A DNA stretch of 64,000 nt from Amaurobius ferox (Eukaryota > Arthropoda > Arachnida > Araneae > Amaurobiidae): assembly GCA_951213105.1 (NCBI GenBank), contig OX578155.1:35254484-35318483 (forward strand), given 5' to 3'. This document shows positions 1 through 9,148 of the stretch, in pieces. The stretch's first letter is position 1; each line of letters opens with the position of its first letter. The notes under the pieces are model-generated. The model saw only the letters and a program-made list of their open reading frames with translations. It searched no databases and was not told the DNA's origin. Both the position numbers and the translations under genes were made by a program.

Positions 1-125
1 TTTGTGTAGACACTGCATCTTGCATAAGCATTGCATTAGCAAAAACATTATTGTTTTAACACATTGATGTGCTTGCATAACAGAAATGATGAAATTCTCA
101 AATAAGGATGCGTAACGCTGCTTAG

Positions 126-417
126 TTGTTGCTGATTGTTATGACCCAGACCGTCGGACCTACCAGAAAGTTGAAAAGTAACTGCTTGGAAGGCCGGAAA
201 GAGCCACTCAATTTAGACCGGAACCCAGTGGGGGAGGCATCCACAGTGACCGTACCCTTTTTCCCTTACCACCAACCTTTCGGAAGGACTTGCGGGCCCA
301 CTTGTTTAACGCGATCGTACTCCAGGTGAACACGGCGGCAGTTTGGGCAGCGGAGAGAATCGAATCCGGGTCTACCGAGTGCAATTCCCGCGCGCAAACC
401 ACTGAGCTACCGCGCCC
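126..417 (-). mobile_element. tRNA-derived SINE, near full length
   Basis: Read on the minus strand, the element begins with a tRNA-like head (GGGCGCGGTAGCTCAGTGG, box A-like) followed about 35 bases later by a box B-like GGATTCGATTC. The body contains the same conserved blocks as the copies at 23.0 kb and 25-26.8 kb: a GCCGTGTTCAC block, a GGTACGGTC block and a GACGGTCTGGGTC 3' block. The GTT-rich sequence at 120-140 would be the (AAC)n-type tail. Box A and box B imply RNA polymerase III transcription. Short ORFs across it are incidental. Target-site duplications are not clear. Confidence 0.8.
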
Positions 418-419
418 TT

Positions 420-737
420 AACGTAAGTGATAGAACACGTTACAGGACCTGCGAGTCTGAGCTCTTCGAAAAAAGTGGTCCCAAAATGAATGTGGCAGTA
501 AAACCACACCATACCGTTACCTTTGAAAAGTATAACGTAGACACTCATGTGGGTGAAAAAAAAAACACCAATAGCAACCTCTATTAGTGGTTTTTGGAAC
601 TAACCTCCTTTTTTGCTCTAGAAAAAATCCTCATCATCCCCTTACGACGCTTCCCAAATTTCATGACTTTCTGATGAATAGCTTTTGCTGTAGTCCTCTC
701 GGAAATGTGTAGTTTATTTTGGGACACCCTGTATATA
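420..737 (-). mobile_element. Possible mariner-like element remnant
   Basis: On the minus strand the right edge reads TATATATACAGGGTGTCCCA, then AAATAAACTACAC. ACAGGGTGTCCCAAAA is a terminal sequence often seen in arthropod mariner-type elements. No transposase frame is readable. The left limit is unclear; the SINE at 126-417 may have interrupted or truncated it. Confidence 0.35.
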
Positions 738-1345
738 TATAGCCTTGCACTTATACGCCCCACTATGTTATAGCTCTTACTGTAGAATATTAACTTTTAA
801 TGCCATATCGCATTACTGTTATTTTCTTCGACTGGCTACAGTATATCTATACTTTTATCCTTTGCGAATGGCAGCAATAGTCTCTTCATTCTGGGTTCCA
901 ATGGTTCGGACATATACAAAGTTCCTATCCAGGCATTCTTGTTTCCTTTATTATTTTTCCATCTTTTTGTGTGTAATCCAAGTTTTTAGAGTTTATAGAT
1001 ATAATCTATCCCTAATATTAAAAAACCACATTTTGTGTTCATTTTGAAAAAATACTTGGACTTGAAGAAGAGTTTTTTTTTTAGGATGAACAATTCAAAT
1101 ATTTAGGCCTAGGGCTTTTCCACGTGTATAACTTTGGTGCTAGGATTTTATTTATTTTTTAATTATCAATTCCATTCCATTGAAATTTCTTCGTTGTTTT
1201 CAGTTTGATGACTAGAATTTTTTTTCCCTTTGATTGATGAATATCTAGTTAATACTTCTTTTTATTATGTAGGCATATTTTAAAGTTAGGATTTTTTGAG
1301 TTGCAAATTCTATCTATTCTATCATTAAATTTTCAAACTATTATT

Positions 1346-1348
<3 letters not shown>
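738..1348. other. No gene recognised, AT-rich spacer
   Basis: A 100-codon open frame at 745-1047 is rich in Tyr, Phe, Leu and Ser with no recognisable domain, as expected by chance in AT-rich DNA. I see no RNA gene or repeat here. Confidence 0.6.
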
Positions 1349-1384
<36 letters not shown>

Positions 1385-1393
1385 CATACACAT

Positions 1394-1427
<34 letters not shown>
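1349..1427. repeat. (TA)n-(CA)n-(TA)n microsatellite
   Basis: About 15 TA units, then a CA/CATA stretch, then about 12 more TA units. Confidence 0.95.
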
Positions 1428-1455
1428 TTTTTTCCCCTTCAGATTGTTATTACCC

Positions 1456-2925
1456 CGTGTACTGACACTTTTTACTTTCCTTACAATACATGGTAATTCA
1501 TAGAAAAAATATTGTAATCATTTCGAAAATAGCAACACGAGTTTCGATCGATCTACATGTTTCGAGAACCCTAGAACACGACAAAGCTATTTTTAGCGTG
1601 CCGTTTGTGTATGTGTCTGTATGTATTTCCTGTATGTATCCTGTATGTATTATTGTTCCTATATGTATCCACTCTAACTCAGAAATTAATTGATCGAATT
1701 TCATAAAATTTGGTAAGTCAGTTGTGCTTCACCCTGGTACTGATTAGATTTTGGCACGATTTGGGAAAAAGAAACATGCCTTTATTTGCGAAATGGCCCA
1801 CAAATATCAAATGTATTCACTTTAGCTGAAAAATAATTAACCACATTTCTATAAAATTATTAGATAAAGTCGCGCTTGGGTTATTGCTTTACTGATTTTG
1901 GTACGATTCAGAATAAAAGAATCTACGAAATGGTACGAAAAATCGTCTGATTTCTTGCTAAGCGGTCAGCAAACATTTACAAAATCAAAAATCACATATG
2001 CTCAAATGTATCAATTAAGGGTAAGCGTCAGTAAATCTTTTGCCCTATCCGCGCTTTGTTAACTTTCGAGGCACACGTTTTTCGCCGAAATTCTGATCAA
2101 ACAGTTGCGAAATATTTTCTGATAGATAAAATGCAATGCTTAGATTATATTAAAACTAAATTTAATACCCAATAAAACATAGAATATATTTTTTATTTTA
2201 ATTTAAAATATTTTTGGTGCTGCCATCTGTTGTCGTAATTTAATTCATACCAACTATTTTTATTTTTAATGAACATTTTTAAATGTTTATTCCTTCTAAT
2301 ACGGTATTAAATACAACAAATCATATACAATTATGCCACAATCACGGAAACGTAATTGAACTTGTACTTGAAGACAAAGGAACTTAAAGACAAAGCTGTA
2401 GTCCTCAGTGATGTACATTCAGATCCCGTTATCAAATTTATAGAATTAGAAATTACCTTTCCGTAATTGTGGCATTATTATATATGATCTGTTGTTGTAT
2501 TTAATACTGTATTAGAAGGCATATATATATTTAAAAATGTTCATTAAAAAATAAAAATAATCGGTATGAATTAAATTACGGCAACAGATGGCAAAATCAA
2601 AAATATTTTGGATTAAAATAAAAAATATATTCTATGTTTTATTGAGTATTAAATTTAGTTTTAATCTAATCCAAGCATTACATTTTATCTTTCAGAAAAT
2701 ATTTCACAACTGTTTGAGCAGAATTTCGGCAAAAAACATGTGCTGCAAAAGATAACAAAGCGCGGATAGGGCAGAAGATTTACTGACGCTCACCCTTAAA
2801 TGCTTCTTTCATGCGTAATTTTTCACTACGAAAAGAATAAGACAACCTCATTGCTCTAAGATAGACTATTCTCCAGACACTCAAGTTTTTCCATTTTGAG
2901 GAACTGAAGACTGTTTTTTCTATAA
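1456..2925 (+). repeat. Interspersed repeat family A, copy 1 (split by a foldback element)
   Basis: Bases 1456-2018 and 2796-2925 match, in order, 11557-12190. Shared stretches include a TTTTTACTTTCC block, a GGTAAT.CATAG block, CGCGAAATGGCCC-like phrases and a GAATTTCA.AAAATTTGG block. Each copy holds two internal units about 141 bp apart, beginning GTATCCACT.TAACT. The class is unknown and no coding frame survives. The 2019-2795 insertion is absent from copy 2. Confidence 0.75.
2015..2799. mobile_element. Foldback/MITE-type DNA transposon with ~340-bp inverted arms, TTAA duplication
   Basis: The left arm (2019 to about 2357) and right arm (about 2450 to 2795) are reverse complements with scattered mismatches, around a spacer of about 95 bp. 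The termini are GGGTAAGCGTCAGTAAATC and, reversed, GGGTGAGCGTCAGTAAATC. TTAA lies immediately outside both ends (2015-2018, 2796-2799). The paralogous repeat at about 12064 has a single TTAA at the same place, so the empty site is visible in this window. TTAA duplications are known for piggyBac and Kolobok; the GGG terminus would suit Kolobok better, but this is inference. No transposase is encoded, so it is non-autonomous. Confidence 0.85.
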
Positions 2926-2992
2926 CTTGCCTTTACAACTGAAGTGATCGAAACTGACTTTGCAACATGCTTGTATGAGTTTTGTATTCAAA

Positions 2993-3502
2993 CAAAGTTG
3001 ATTTAATCGATCACATAAATTTGCATTTTATTGAAATAATTCTTTTCTTAGAAATATGAGGGTAGATCACAACAACTCAGCAGCACGTTAAAGTAGACGT
3101 GCCACACGAGGACGACCTATGCCCTACCAAAAATTAAACCAAGTAAAGCTTGGTAGTGCCAAGCATTACCAAGGCACGTTATTTTCCTTACTCATTAGTT
3201 TAAGGCACGAATATCCAAAGGAATTATTAACATTATGAAATATTTTATTCTAGGCAAAAAGTGGTAAATAAATTTCATTGTGAAATATGTTTGCATTATT
3301 GAAATCTGATATTTATTAAACGGCAGACCCTACTCAAAATATTATGAAAATGGGACAAAATTAATGGAATAAATGATATCGTAATCTGACATAGCCTCTT
3401 TTATTCGATTTACCACCAAAGTTGATTTAATCGATCACATAAATTTGCATTTTATTGATATAATTCTTTTCTTAGAAATATGAGGGTAGATCACAACAAC
3501 TC
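2993..3502. repeat. 425-bp tandem duplication, copy 1 and first part of copy 2
   Basis: The unit at 2993-3416 is followed directly by a second copy starting at 3417. After 86 bases, copy 2 is interrupted at 3502 by non-LTR element 1 and resumes at 8809-9148. The duplication joint shows CAA microhomology. Copies differ at only a few bases, so the duplication is fairly recent. No gene is seen in the unit. Confidence 0.85.
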
Positions 3503-3843
3503 GACCGACCGAGGGATGTGGAGATAATGGGAGTTCCTAGCCTCTTGGCTTTTACCTCCAGTCTGAGAGCATTGTGTGATACATGACATCATTTGAGCAA
3601 TGTAAGTTTGAGAAACCGAACAGGCCCATTGGCCAGACCTTCATAATGAAGGGGAGCTTTAGGAGCGGCGGTGCCGCCCTCTATGATAGGCGCGGGCAAC
3701 CACAAAGGGGGAGAGTGCATCTAGAGTAGATGCACAAGTTACAATGTTAGAGCATGTTATGCAAGAGATCAAACCGAGCAAGGAGAATGAATACAAGGAG
3801 TCTAAAAGGGATTGCGGATGTGGAAGGCAAGAATTTGAGTAAA

Positions 3844-6515
3844 TCAAGGCGGTTCGAAAAGAATAGACCGGGGACGCTTCCTGTGCAGCCTCGGGTCGTA
3901 GTCTGGGAGGGTAAAAAGGGTTTCATTATTAATGCTGGGGAGGTTTTGAAAAAATTTTTTGGTGTGTTTGCGTATGACTTTTTTAATGGTTTTAATTTTA
4001 AAATCCCGGTGAATCACATCATTCCGGAGGAACCGAGGAGCTTTACGAATGATCCTAAGTATGCGGTTCTGTTCTGTCTGGAGTTTGGCAATGCTAGTCT
4101 TGCATGCAAAACCCCAGACAGGACAAGCGTAGAGGAGGATGGGGTTGATAATGGATTTGTACAGAAGGAGTTTATTTTTAATTTCGAGGTGGCTGGAGAA
4201 AAGGAGGTGCCCAAGGGTGCCTACCAGTTTTTTAGACTTTTTAAGTATATGGCTGAAGTGCTCGCGCCAAGTAAGCCGGCTGTCCAGATGGACGCCGAGG
4301 TACTTGACGGAGCGGGCAAAACAGACGGGTTGATTGCTGATCAGAATGGGGGGCGGGGGGAACCTGACACCGGAGAAGAAGGTGGCCTGCGATTTAGAAG
4401 GGTTTATTTTGATTTTCCAGTTTTCGTAATATTTTTCGAGGGAGTGGATATGCTTTTGGAGATGTGCGTGGAGAAAGTTGAGGTTCCGATGCTTTGAGAG
4501 GATGCAAGTATCGTCGGCATAGAGGCAAAGGGTGGTATGGGGGGACCGGGGGGTGTCATTTATGAAGCAGTTGAAGAGGAGGGGGGCAAGGATGGATCCT
4601 TGGGGGACTCCTGCGTTAACCGGTTTAGTATCGGAGAGGGTGTTTAGGATTCTGACCCGGAAATTCCGCTGATTTAAATACGAGTTTATGATGAGGATGA
4701 GGGGGGGGGGGAATTTCCATTTGGATGAGCTTATAAATAATTCCGACGTTCCAAGCTTTATCGAACGCCTTTTCCACGTCCAACATAATGGCCCCAGCCG
4801 GGGTTTTGGTTTGGAGCCCTTCCGCTACGAATTCTACTACCCTAAGGAGCTGATGGGTGGTCGAGTGGGCCGGCCGGAACCCGAACTGCTCCGGGATGAA
4901 AAGATCCTTCTCATTTATGAAGTTAAGGAGCCTAGTTTGTATGACCCTCTCAGTGATCTTGCTAAGAGCCGGAAGGAGGGAGATGGGGCGGTACGAGACA
5001 GGGTTGGAGGGGGTGCCTCCGGGCTTTAGAATAGGAACGATGATGGACGTTTTCCAGACGGAAGGGAAGTGACGGTAGTTGAGAACAGCATTAATAAGGT
5101 GGGTGATGAAGAAGATGATATTCAGGGGGAGAGACTTAAGAGCCCTATTGGAAATTTTGTCGATACCCGGGGATTTTTTATTTTGCAGTTTTTGAATAAT
5201 TTGGAAGATTTCAAGGGGGGGGAGGGGGGGACCGGGTCGGTATGAGGGGCCTGGAGAAAGTCATTTACAATGAGGCTGATGTTATCCTGAAAGTCGTTGT
5301 TGGGGATGTCCAATGTGAATTGCTTTTCATAGCAGTCCGCAATGGCATTTGCTTTTTCGAGGTCTGAGAAGGCCATTCCCGTGTTGGTGCACAGAGGCGG
5401 CAAGCGCGCGAATGGTCTTCTCACCCGTTTTAATTCCTTCCAAATGGTTTTATCCAGGGGGGAGAGGGATTCAATGTATTCCTTCCATCTGTTCTGGCTG
5501 TAACTAGCAATATCACTGCGAAGGGTCCTGTTGAGGGAGTTAAGGCGGTTTTTGATGAGGGGGTTTCTGGTGGCCTGCCACAGTCTCCGGAGGTCATTAC
5601 GCGTTTGGATTTTGACTTTAATGTGATGAGGAAGCATATTGAAGCGAGGGGGGGGGCGAGAGGAGGATGCGTCAGCAAGGGATCTTTGTATCTCATCCGT
5701 AAGGTTCTGGGCCGCGGAGTCAAGGTCAGCAGGGCCGCTAATTTTAGGGTTAAGAAGGGTGGATTTGGTGAGATTATATTTAAATTTTTTCCAATTTACC
5801 GAGTGGGGGGTGTCAGACAGGGGAAGAAGGGTATTAAGGTGGACCGTGAGGAGGATGGGGAGGTGGTCAGAGTTAAGCTCATCAAGGGTTTCAAGGGTGT
5901 ACGGGAAGTGAATATTTTTTAAAATGGCGAAGTCGATGGTGGAGGGGGTGGCGGCAAGAGAGTAGTGGGTGGGCTTAGACGGGACGGCAACGTGGAGTCC
6001 ATTATCGGTGACGAACTTGTATATATCTCTTCCATACGGGTTCCTACGGCGACAGTTCCAGCTTGTGTGGTGAGCGTTGAAATCACCCATGCCGATGACA
6101 CGGTGGTGATTGCTGTAGATCTGGGTGAGGTCAGGTGTCAGGTCGTTGCGCTGCTTTGGTCTGATATAAAGGGATCCAATTACAAGGGTCGGCTGATTTG
6201 GGAGGGTCAGGCTAATCAGTTTATTTTCCACGGTGCTGGTGTTGGCAGAGTTGAGCTCGTGGTGAGGGAGGTTATTTTTAATATATATAGAGACTCCACC
6301 GTAGGCGCAGTTACTACTGCGCACTGCGGTGTAGTTTCTATAATTTGCAATTTTGAGGGGGGGGGGGGGGAGCGGCCCGGTTTAGTCTCTTGAATCAGGA
6401 TCACATCAATGGCGTTATTTTGGACGAAGTCTCTAAGCTCAACGATCTTGTTACTAAGGCCGTTCGCGTTCCACGAGAGAAGGCGAAGGGCGTCAAAAAT
6501 GCGATTACTCCCCAT
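3844..6515 (-). pseudogene. ORF2 of element 1: endonuclease/reverse transcriptase, broken at three C runs
   Basis: ORF2 encodes the endonuclease that nicks target DNA and the reverse transcriptase that copies element RNA onto the nick. It starts MGSNRIF at 6515. Endonuclease motifs are SWNANG, IQET, GDFNA, STIDF and SDHLP. RT motifs follow: YRPISLL, MLDVEKAFDKAW, GVPQGS and YADD (near 4530). The C-terminal part (KYLG..LDSRLTW, LRIIRKAPRFLR) ends DYDPRLHRKRPRS...EPP with a stop at 3844. Full length would be about 890 codons, usual for this group. The reading frame changes at C14 (6357-6370), at the C8/C7 pair (5215-5230) and at C11 (4701-4711); between these each segment is fully open. The plus-strand 247-codon frame at 3754-4497 is its antisense shadow. 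Confidence 0.85.
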
Positions 6516-6814
6516 AATGGGGGGGGGGGGGCTGAGCAGAATGCCTCTTCTAGGGCGGTGATGATACTGAAGATTTTGTTAAGTGGGTTATCTGTCTTAG
6601 ATAAAATGCATTGGACCGTGGTTAGGATTTTTTTAATTTGGCTAACACTGATATTAAAGTCTGCGAAGGTTTTCCTGATCTCTTGGATAATCTGGAAGAA
6701 GTCTGATAACTGTGAAGTGGAAGTTTTGCTGCTGGAAGTGCTTTCTTCGGTTCCTGAGTTTGAAGCCGGGGCGGTTTGCTTGGCCTGAGCCGCGTTTACG
6801 TTTGGAGTATCAAT
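6505..6814 (-). pseudogene. ORF1 C-terminal region of element 1, out of frame
   Basis: Immediately past the C13 run at 6815-6827 a second frame opens. It encodes a Ser/Thr-rich segment and a helical Leu/Ile-rich region (SDFFQIIQEIRKTFADFN..., SQIKKIL, LNKIFSIITALEEAF). Equivalent helical tails follow Pro runs in elements 2, 3 and 4, so this is the true C terminus of ORF1, displaced by C-run length. A further C13 run (6519-6531) sits just before the ORF2 start. In one phase after it, ORF1 would end HYGE-stop, overlapping the ORF2 ATG by 11 nt. Confidence 0.65.
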
Positions 6815-8666
6815 GGGGGGGGGGGGGAGCTGTGATATTTGAGTACATTTTTAATTGGTTTAGTGGAAGTCTCTTGGGGTCGTTTTCAGGTCGGTAGTGA
6901 CGTGAGTTGTTTACACTGTCAGTTACGGGGGTAGGGTCAGTTCCTTTATTAATACTCCCTGGGAGGGGGTGGGGGGTGGTCACTGAAGAGTAAGTTTTGC
7001 TTGCGTCGATGTTAGCGAGTGCAGGTTGGATGGTTCCGTTCGGATGGTTCCCTGACGCTGTGGTGGTAGTTTGTAGGGGAGGGAAGTCTTTTCTCTGTGG
7101 GGCAGGTTGCTGGGGGCGGGGAGGGGGGGCGATCGTTTGCATGAAGTTTGCTGCACTGAGATTTTTATTTTGGGGGTTAGAGGGACACATACGGTAGTTA
7201 GCAGTGTGAGGTCCGTTACAATTTGCGCACTGGGCGGGCGTGAGGGGAGACTTCGTGCATTCGCGGGTCCAATGGCCTTGGCCACATTTCAAACAGCGGG
7301 GTGGTTGTCTGCAGCAATCGCTGGCATGTCCATGCCGCTGACAGCGGTAACACATCTTCGTACCTCTGGATTGGAAGTCCCTAATTAGAATTGAAATGTC
7401 TAAGATGGTGTCGATGTTTCTGATGCTTTCCCAGTTTGAGGTGGGGTTAAGTAGGACAAGGAAGAGGGGGAGGGGGGCTCTGTTTTTTAAGTCTTTCAAT
7501 TGCGTAATTCTATGGATATTATATCCGAGGGAGCGAAGTTCATCCGTGATTTCACTAATTGGTGAGTTGATGGGTAGTCCTTTAATTAGCATTTTAATAG
7601 GCCTCTCTGCCTTTAGGTTTATCGAGTGAAAGTCTATTTTTTCCTCAATTAGGTGTCTTTGCACAATTCTGTAGTCATCAACCGATTTAGGATACATTTT
7701 AATTAGTTCGCCGTTAAGCTGGGCACGTACAGGGGTTTTTACTAGCGTATTGATATTTTTGATCAGTTCTCTCCAGTTTGTGGGACAGTTAACAAAGAAG
7801 GGTTCGATTTTGGGGTTTTCAAGGCTATTTCCTTCGTCAATGTGACTATCTTCAATATTTTGACTAATTCCGACATTAGGTTGCGCGCTTTCCGCGTTTC
7901 GAAAATCAGCGGGGGGAGGGGGGGAGGTGTCCATATCAAGGGCTGCAAAGGAATTTGAAGTAACAATATCATCCACGATGACAGAGTCTGCCCAACGGCA
8001 GTGCTTTTTTGCACGGGGAGAGCTGGGGCCTTCCATATCCGCAGGATTGCAATTAGCATTATGTGCTTTAAGTCTTAGATTATCATTAGTATCATTAGCA
8101 TTAGGTGCTTCTAAGTTATCAGCAGTTTCTGAGCTGCATTTTAGTTCAATTCCAAGGTTAGGATAATTCTGGCTACTAGTAGTAGCGTTAACAGTGTTAT
8201 TTACATTAGCATTATACATTAAGTTACCAGAAGTTAATTGGTTTAGTTCTATACCAGCTTCACTGGTGATGTTGCCTTTAGGGGGCTTACTTTTAGGTAA
8301 TTTGTTTGCATCATTATTAACATTTACATTAGGCTTAACAGATTTGACTAAAGACATGTAAGATTTGATCTCATTATGAAAAGGGGTCCTATCATTAAAG
8401 TTCCCAAATTGCTCAAAATGAATGTTCAAAGTATCGCACATACCTGCAATCTGATCGGTGGTTTTCTCAGAAATTCCTTCTTGCAGTTGAGTCCATTCCT
8501 TCTGGAGGTAGAGGCCGGTGTGGGTCAAGAGGTTGTTATACTGCAGACGCCCATGGTCAGAGTCCGCGTGGTCCGGGAACAGGCAGTTTTTAAACTTGTA
8601 AATAGTCTCTTCGATGAATGATGTGAAATCTTTTCCGGGAGATGATGTCGTTAATACGGACGCCAT
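6810..8666 (-). CDS. ORF1 of element 1: zinc-knuckle nucleic-acid-binding protein (Gag-like)
   Basis: This intact 618-codon frame encodes the RNA-binding protein of the retroelement, expected to coat element RNA and chaperone nucleic acid. Residues 1-100 look helical. Residues 100-280 are low-complexity Asn/Ser/Pro. Residues 288-435 match the PRE_C2HC-type region typical of X-element ORF1 proteins (PFFV..., DDYRIVQRHL, FHSINL, KMLIKGLP). Three zinc knuckles follow: C439-C442-H447-C452, C458-C461-H465-C470 and C480-C483-H487-C494. A Pro/Gln-rich tail ends at PPPPH because of the C13 run at 6815-6827; the family C terminus continues in another frame. The ATG at 8666 is the first in frame and lies about 140 bp inside the mapped 5' end. 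Confidence 0.9.
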   Translation of the reverse strand: MASVLTTSSPGKDFTSFIEETIYKFKNCLFPDHADSDHGRLQYNNLLTHTGLYLQKEWTQLQEGISEKTTDQIAGMCDTLNIHFEQFGNFNDRTPFHNEIKSYMSLVKSVKPNVNVNNDANKLPKSKPPKGNITSEAGIELNQLTSGNLMYNANVNNTVNATTSSQNYPNLGIELKCSSETADNLEAPNANDTNDNLRLKAHNANCNPADMEGPSSPRAKKHCRWADSVIVDDIVTSNSFAALDMDTSPPPPADFRNAESAQPNVGISQNIEDSHIDEGNSLENPKIEPFFVNCPTNWRELIKNINTLVKTPVRAQLNGELIKMYPKSVDDYRIVQRHLIEEKIDFHSINLKAERPIKMLIKGLPINSPISEITDELRSLGYNIHRITQLKDLKNRAPLPLFLVLLNPTSNWESIRNIDTILDISILIRDFQSRGTKMCYRCQRHGHASDCCRQPPRCLKCGQGHWTRECTKSPLTPAQCANCNGPHTANYRMCPSNPQNKNLSAANFMQTIAPPPRPQQPAPQRKDFPPLQTTTTASGNHPNGTIQPALANIDASKTYSSVTTPHPLPGSINKGTDPTPVTDSVNNSRHYRPENDPKRLPLNQLKMYSNITAPPPPH

Positions 8667-8808
8667 GTCCGATGCAGTAGTAGAGTCCAGTAGAAGCAGG
8701 AAAAATCGAGCACGAGAGCACGCAAAGTTCGTATTTTGCCACGAGGTGTAGCAGCCACGAGGGAGCAGGAGAAAACAGGTCCGTGCAGTACGGAGTCTCG
8801 GAGTCGAC

Positions 8809-9148
8809 GCAGCACGTTAAAGTAGACGTGCCACACGAGGACGACCTATGCCCTACCAAAAATTAAACCAAGTAAAGCTCGGTAGTGCCAAGCATTACCA
8901 AGGCACGTTATTTTCCTTACTCATTAGTTTAAGGCACGAATATCCAAAGGAATCATTAACATTATGAAATATTTTATTCTAGGCAAAAAGTGGTAAATAA
9001 ATTTCATTGTGAAATATGTTTGCATTATTGAAATCTGATATTTATTAAAGGGCAGACCCTACTCAAAATATTATGAAAATGCGATAAAATTAATGCAATA
9101 AAAGATATCGTAATCTGACATAGCCTCTTTTATTCGATTTACCACCAA
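8809..9148. repeat. 425-bp tandem duplication, remainder of copy 2
   Basis: This stretch continues the second copy interrupted at 3502 and matches 3080-3416 almost base for base. It marks the 5' edge of element 1. Confidence 0.85.

Larger units (their letters stand above)
3503..8808 (-). mobile_element. Non-LTR retrotransposon, Jockey-like (element 1), near full length
   Basis: This 5.3-kb element reads right to left. It has about 140 bp of 5' leader, ORF1 (8666 to about 6505), ORF2 (6515 to 3844) and about 340 bp of 3' UTR holding a GC-rich hairpin near 3660-3680 (GGCGG.TG.CCGCC). Its limits are set by the uninterrupted copy of the flanking duplication at 2993-3416. TCGAC occurs at both junctions (3501-3505 and 8804-8808) and may be a 5-bp target duplication. 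No poly-A tail is seen. Four frame breaks all lie in C runs of the coding strand. Confidence 0.85.

Noticed and set aside
745..1047. 100-codon plus-strand ORF as a membrane protein
   Set aside because: The hydrophobic, Tyr/Phe-rich composition follows from T-rich DNA; no recognisable topology or neighbour supports it.
3080..3416. The repeated block at 3080 and 8809 as long terminal repeats of element 1
   Set aside because: The block is part of a 425-bp tandem unit whose other portion (2993-3079 and 3417-3502) is also duplicated on one side only of the element; element 1 is a non-LTR type with no integrase or protease.
3754..4497. 247-codon plus-strand ORF
   Set aside because: It is antisense to the C-terminal RT region of element 1 ORF2, whose motifs (YADD, KYLG, RKAPRFLR) are clear on the minus strand.
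5605..6393. Plus-strand ORFs of 90-142 codons
   Set aside because: They are shadows of the endonuclease frame on the minus strand.
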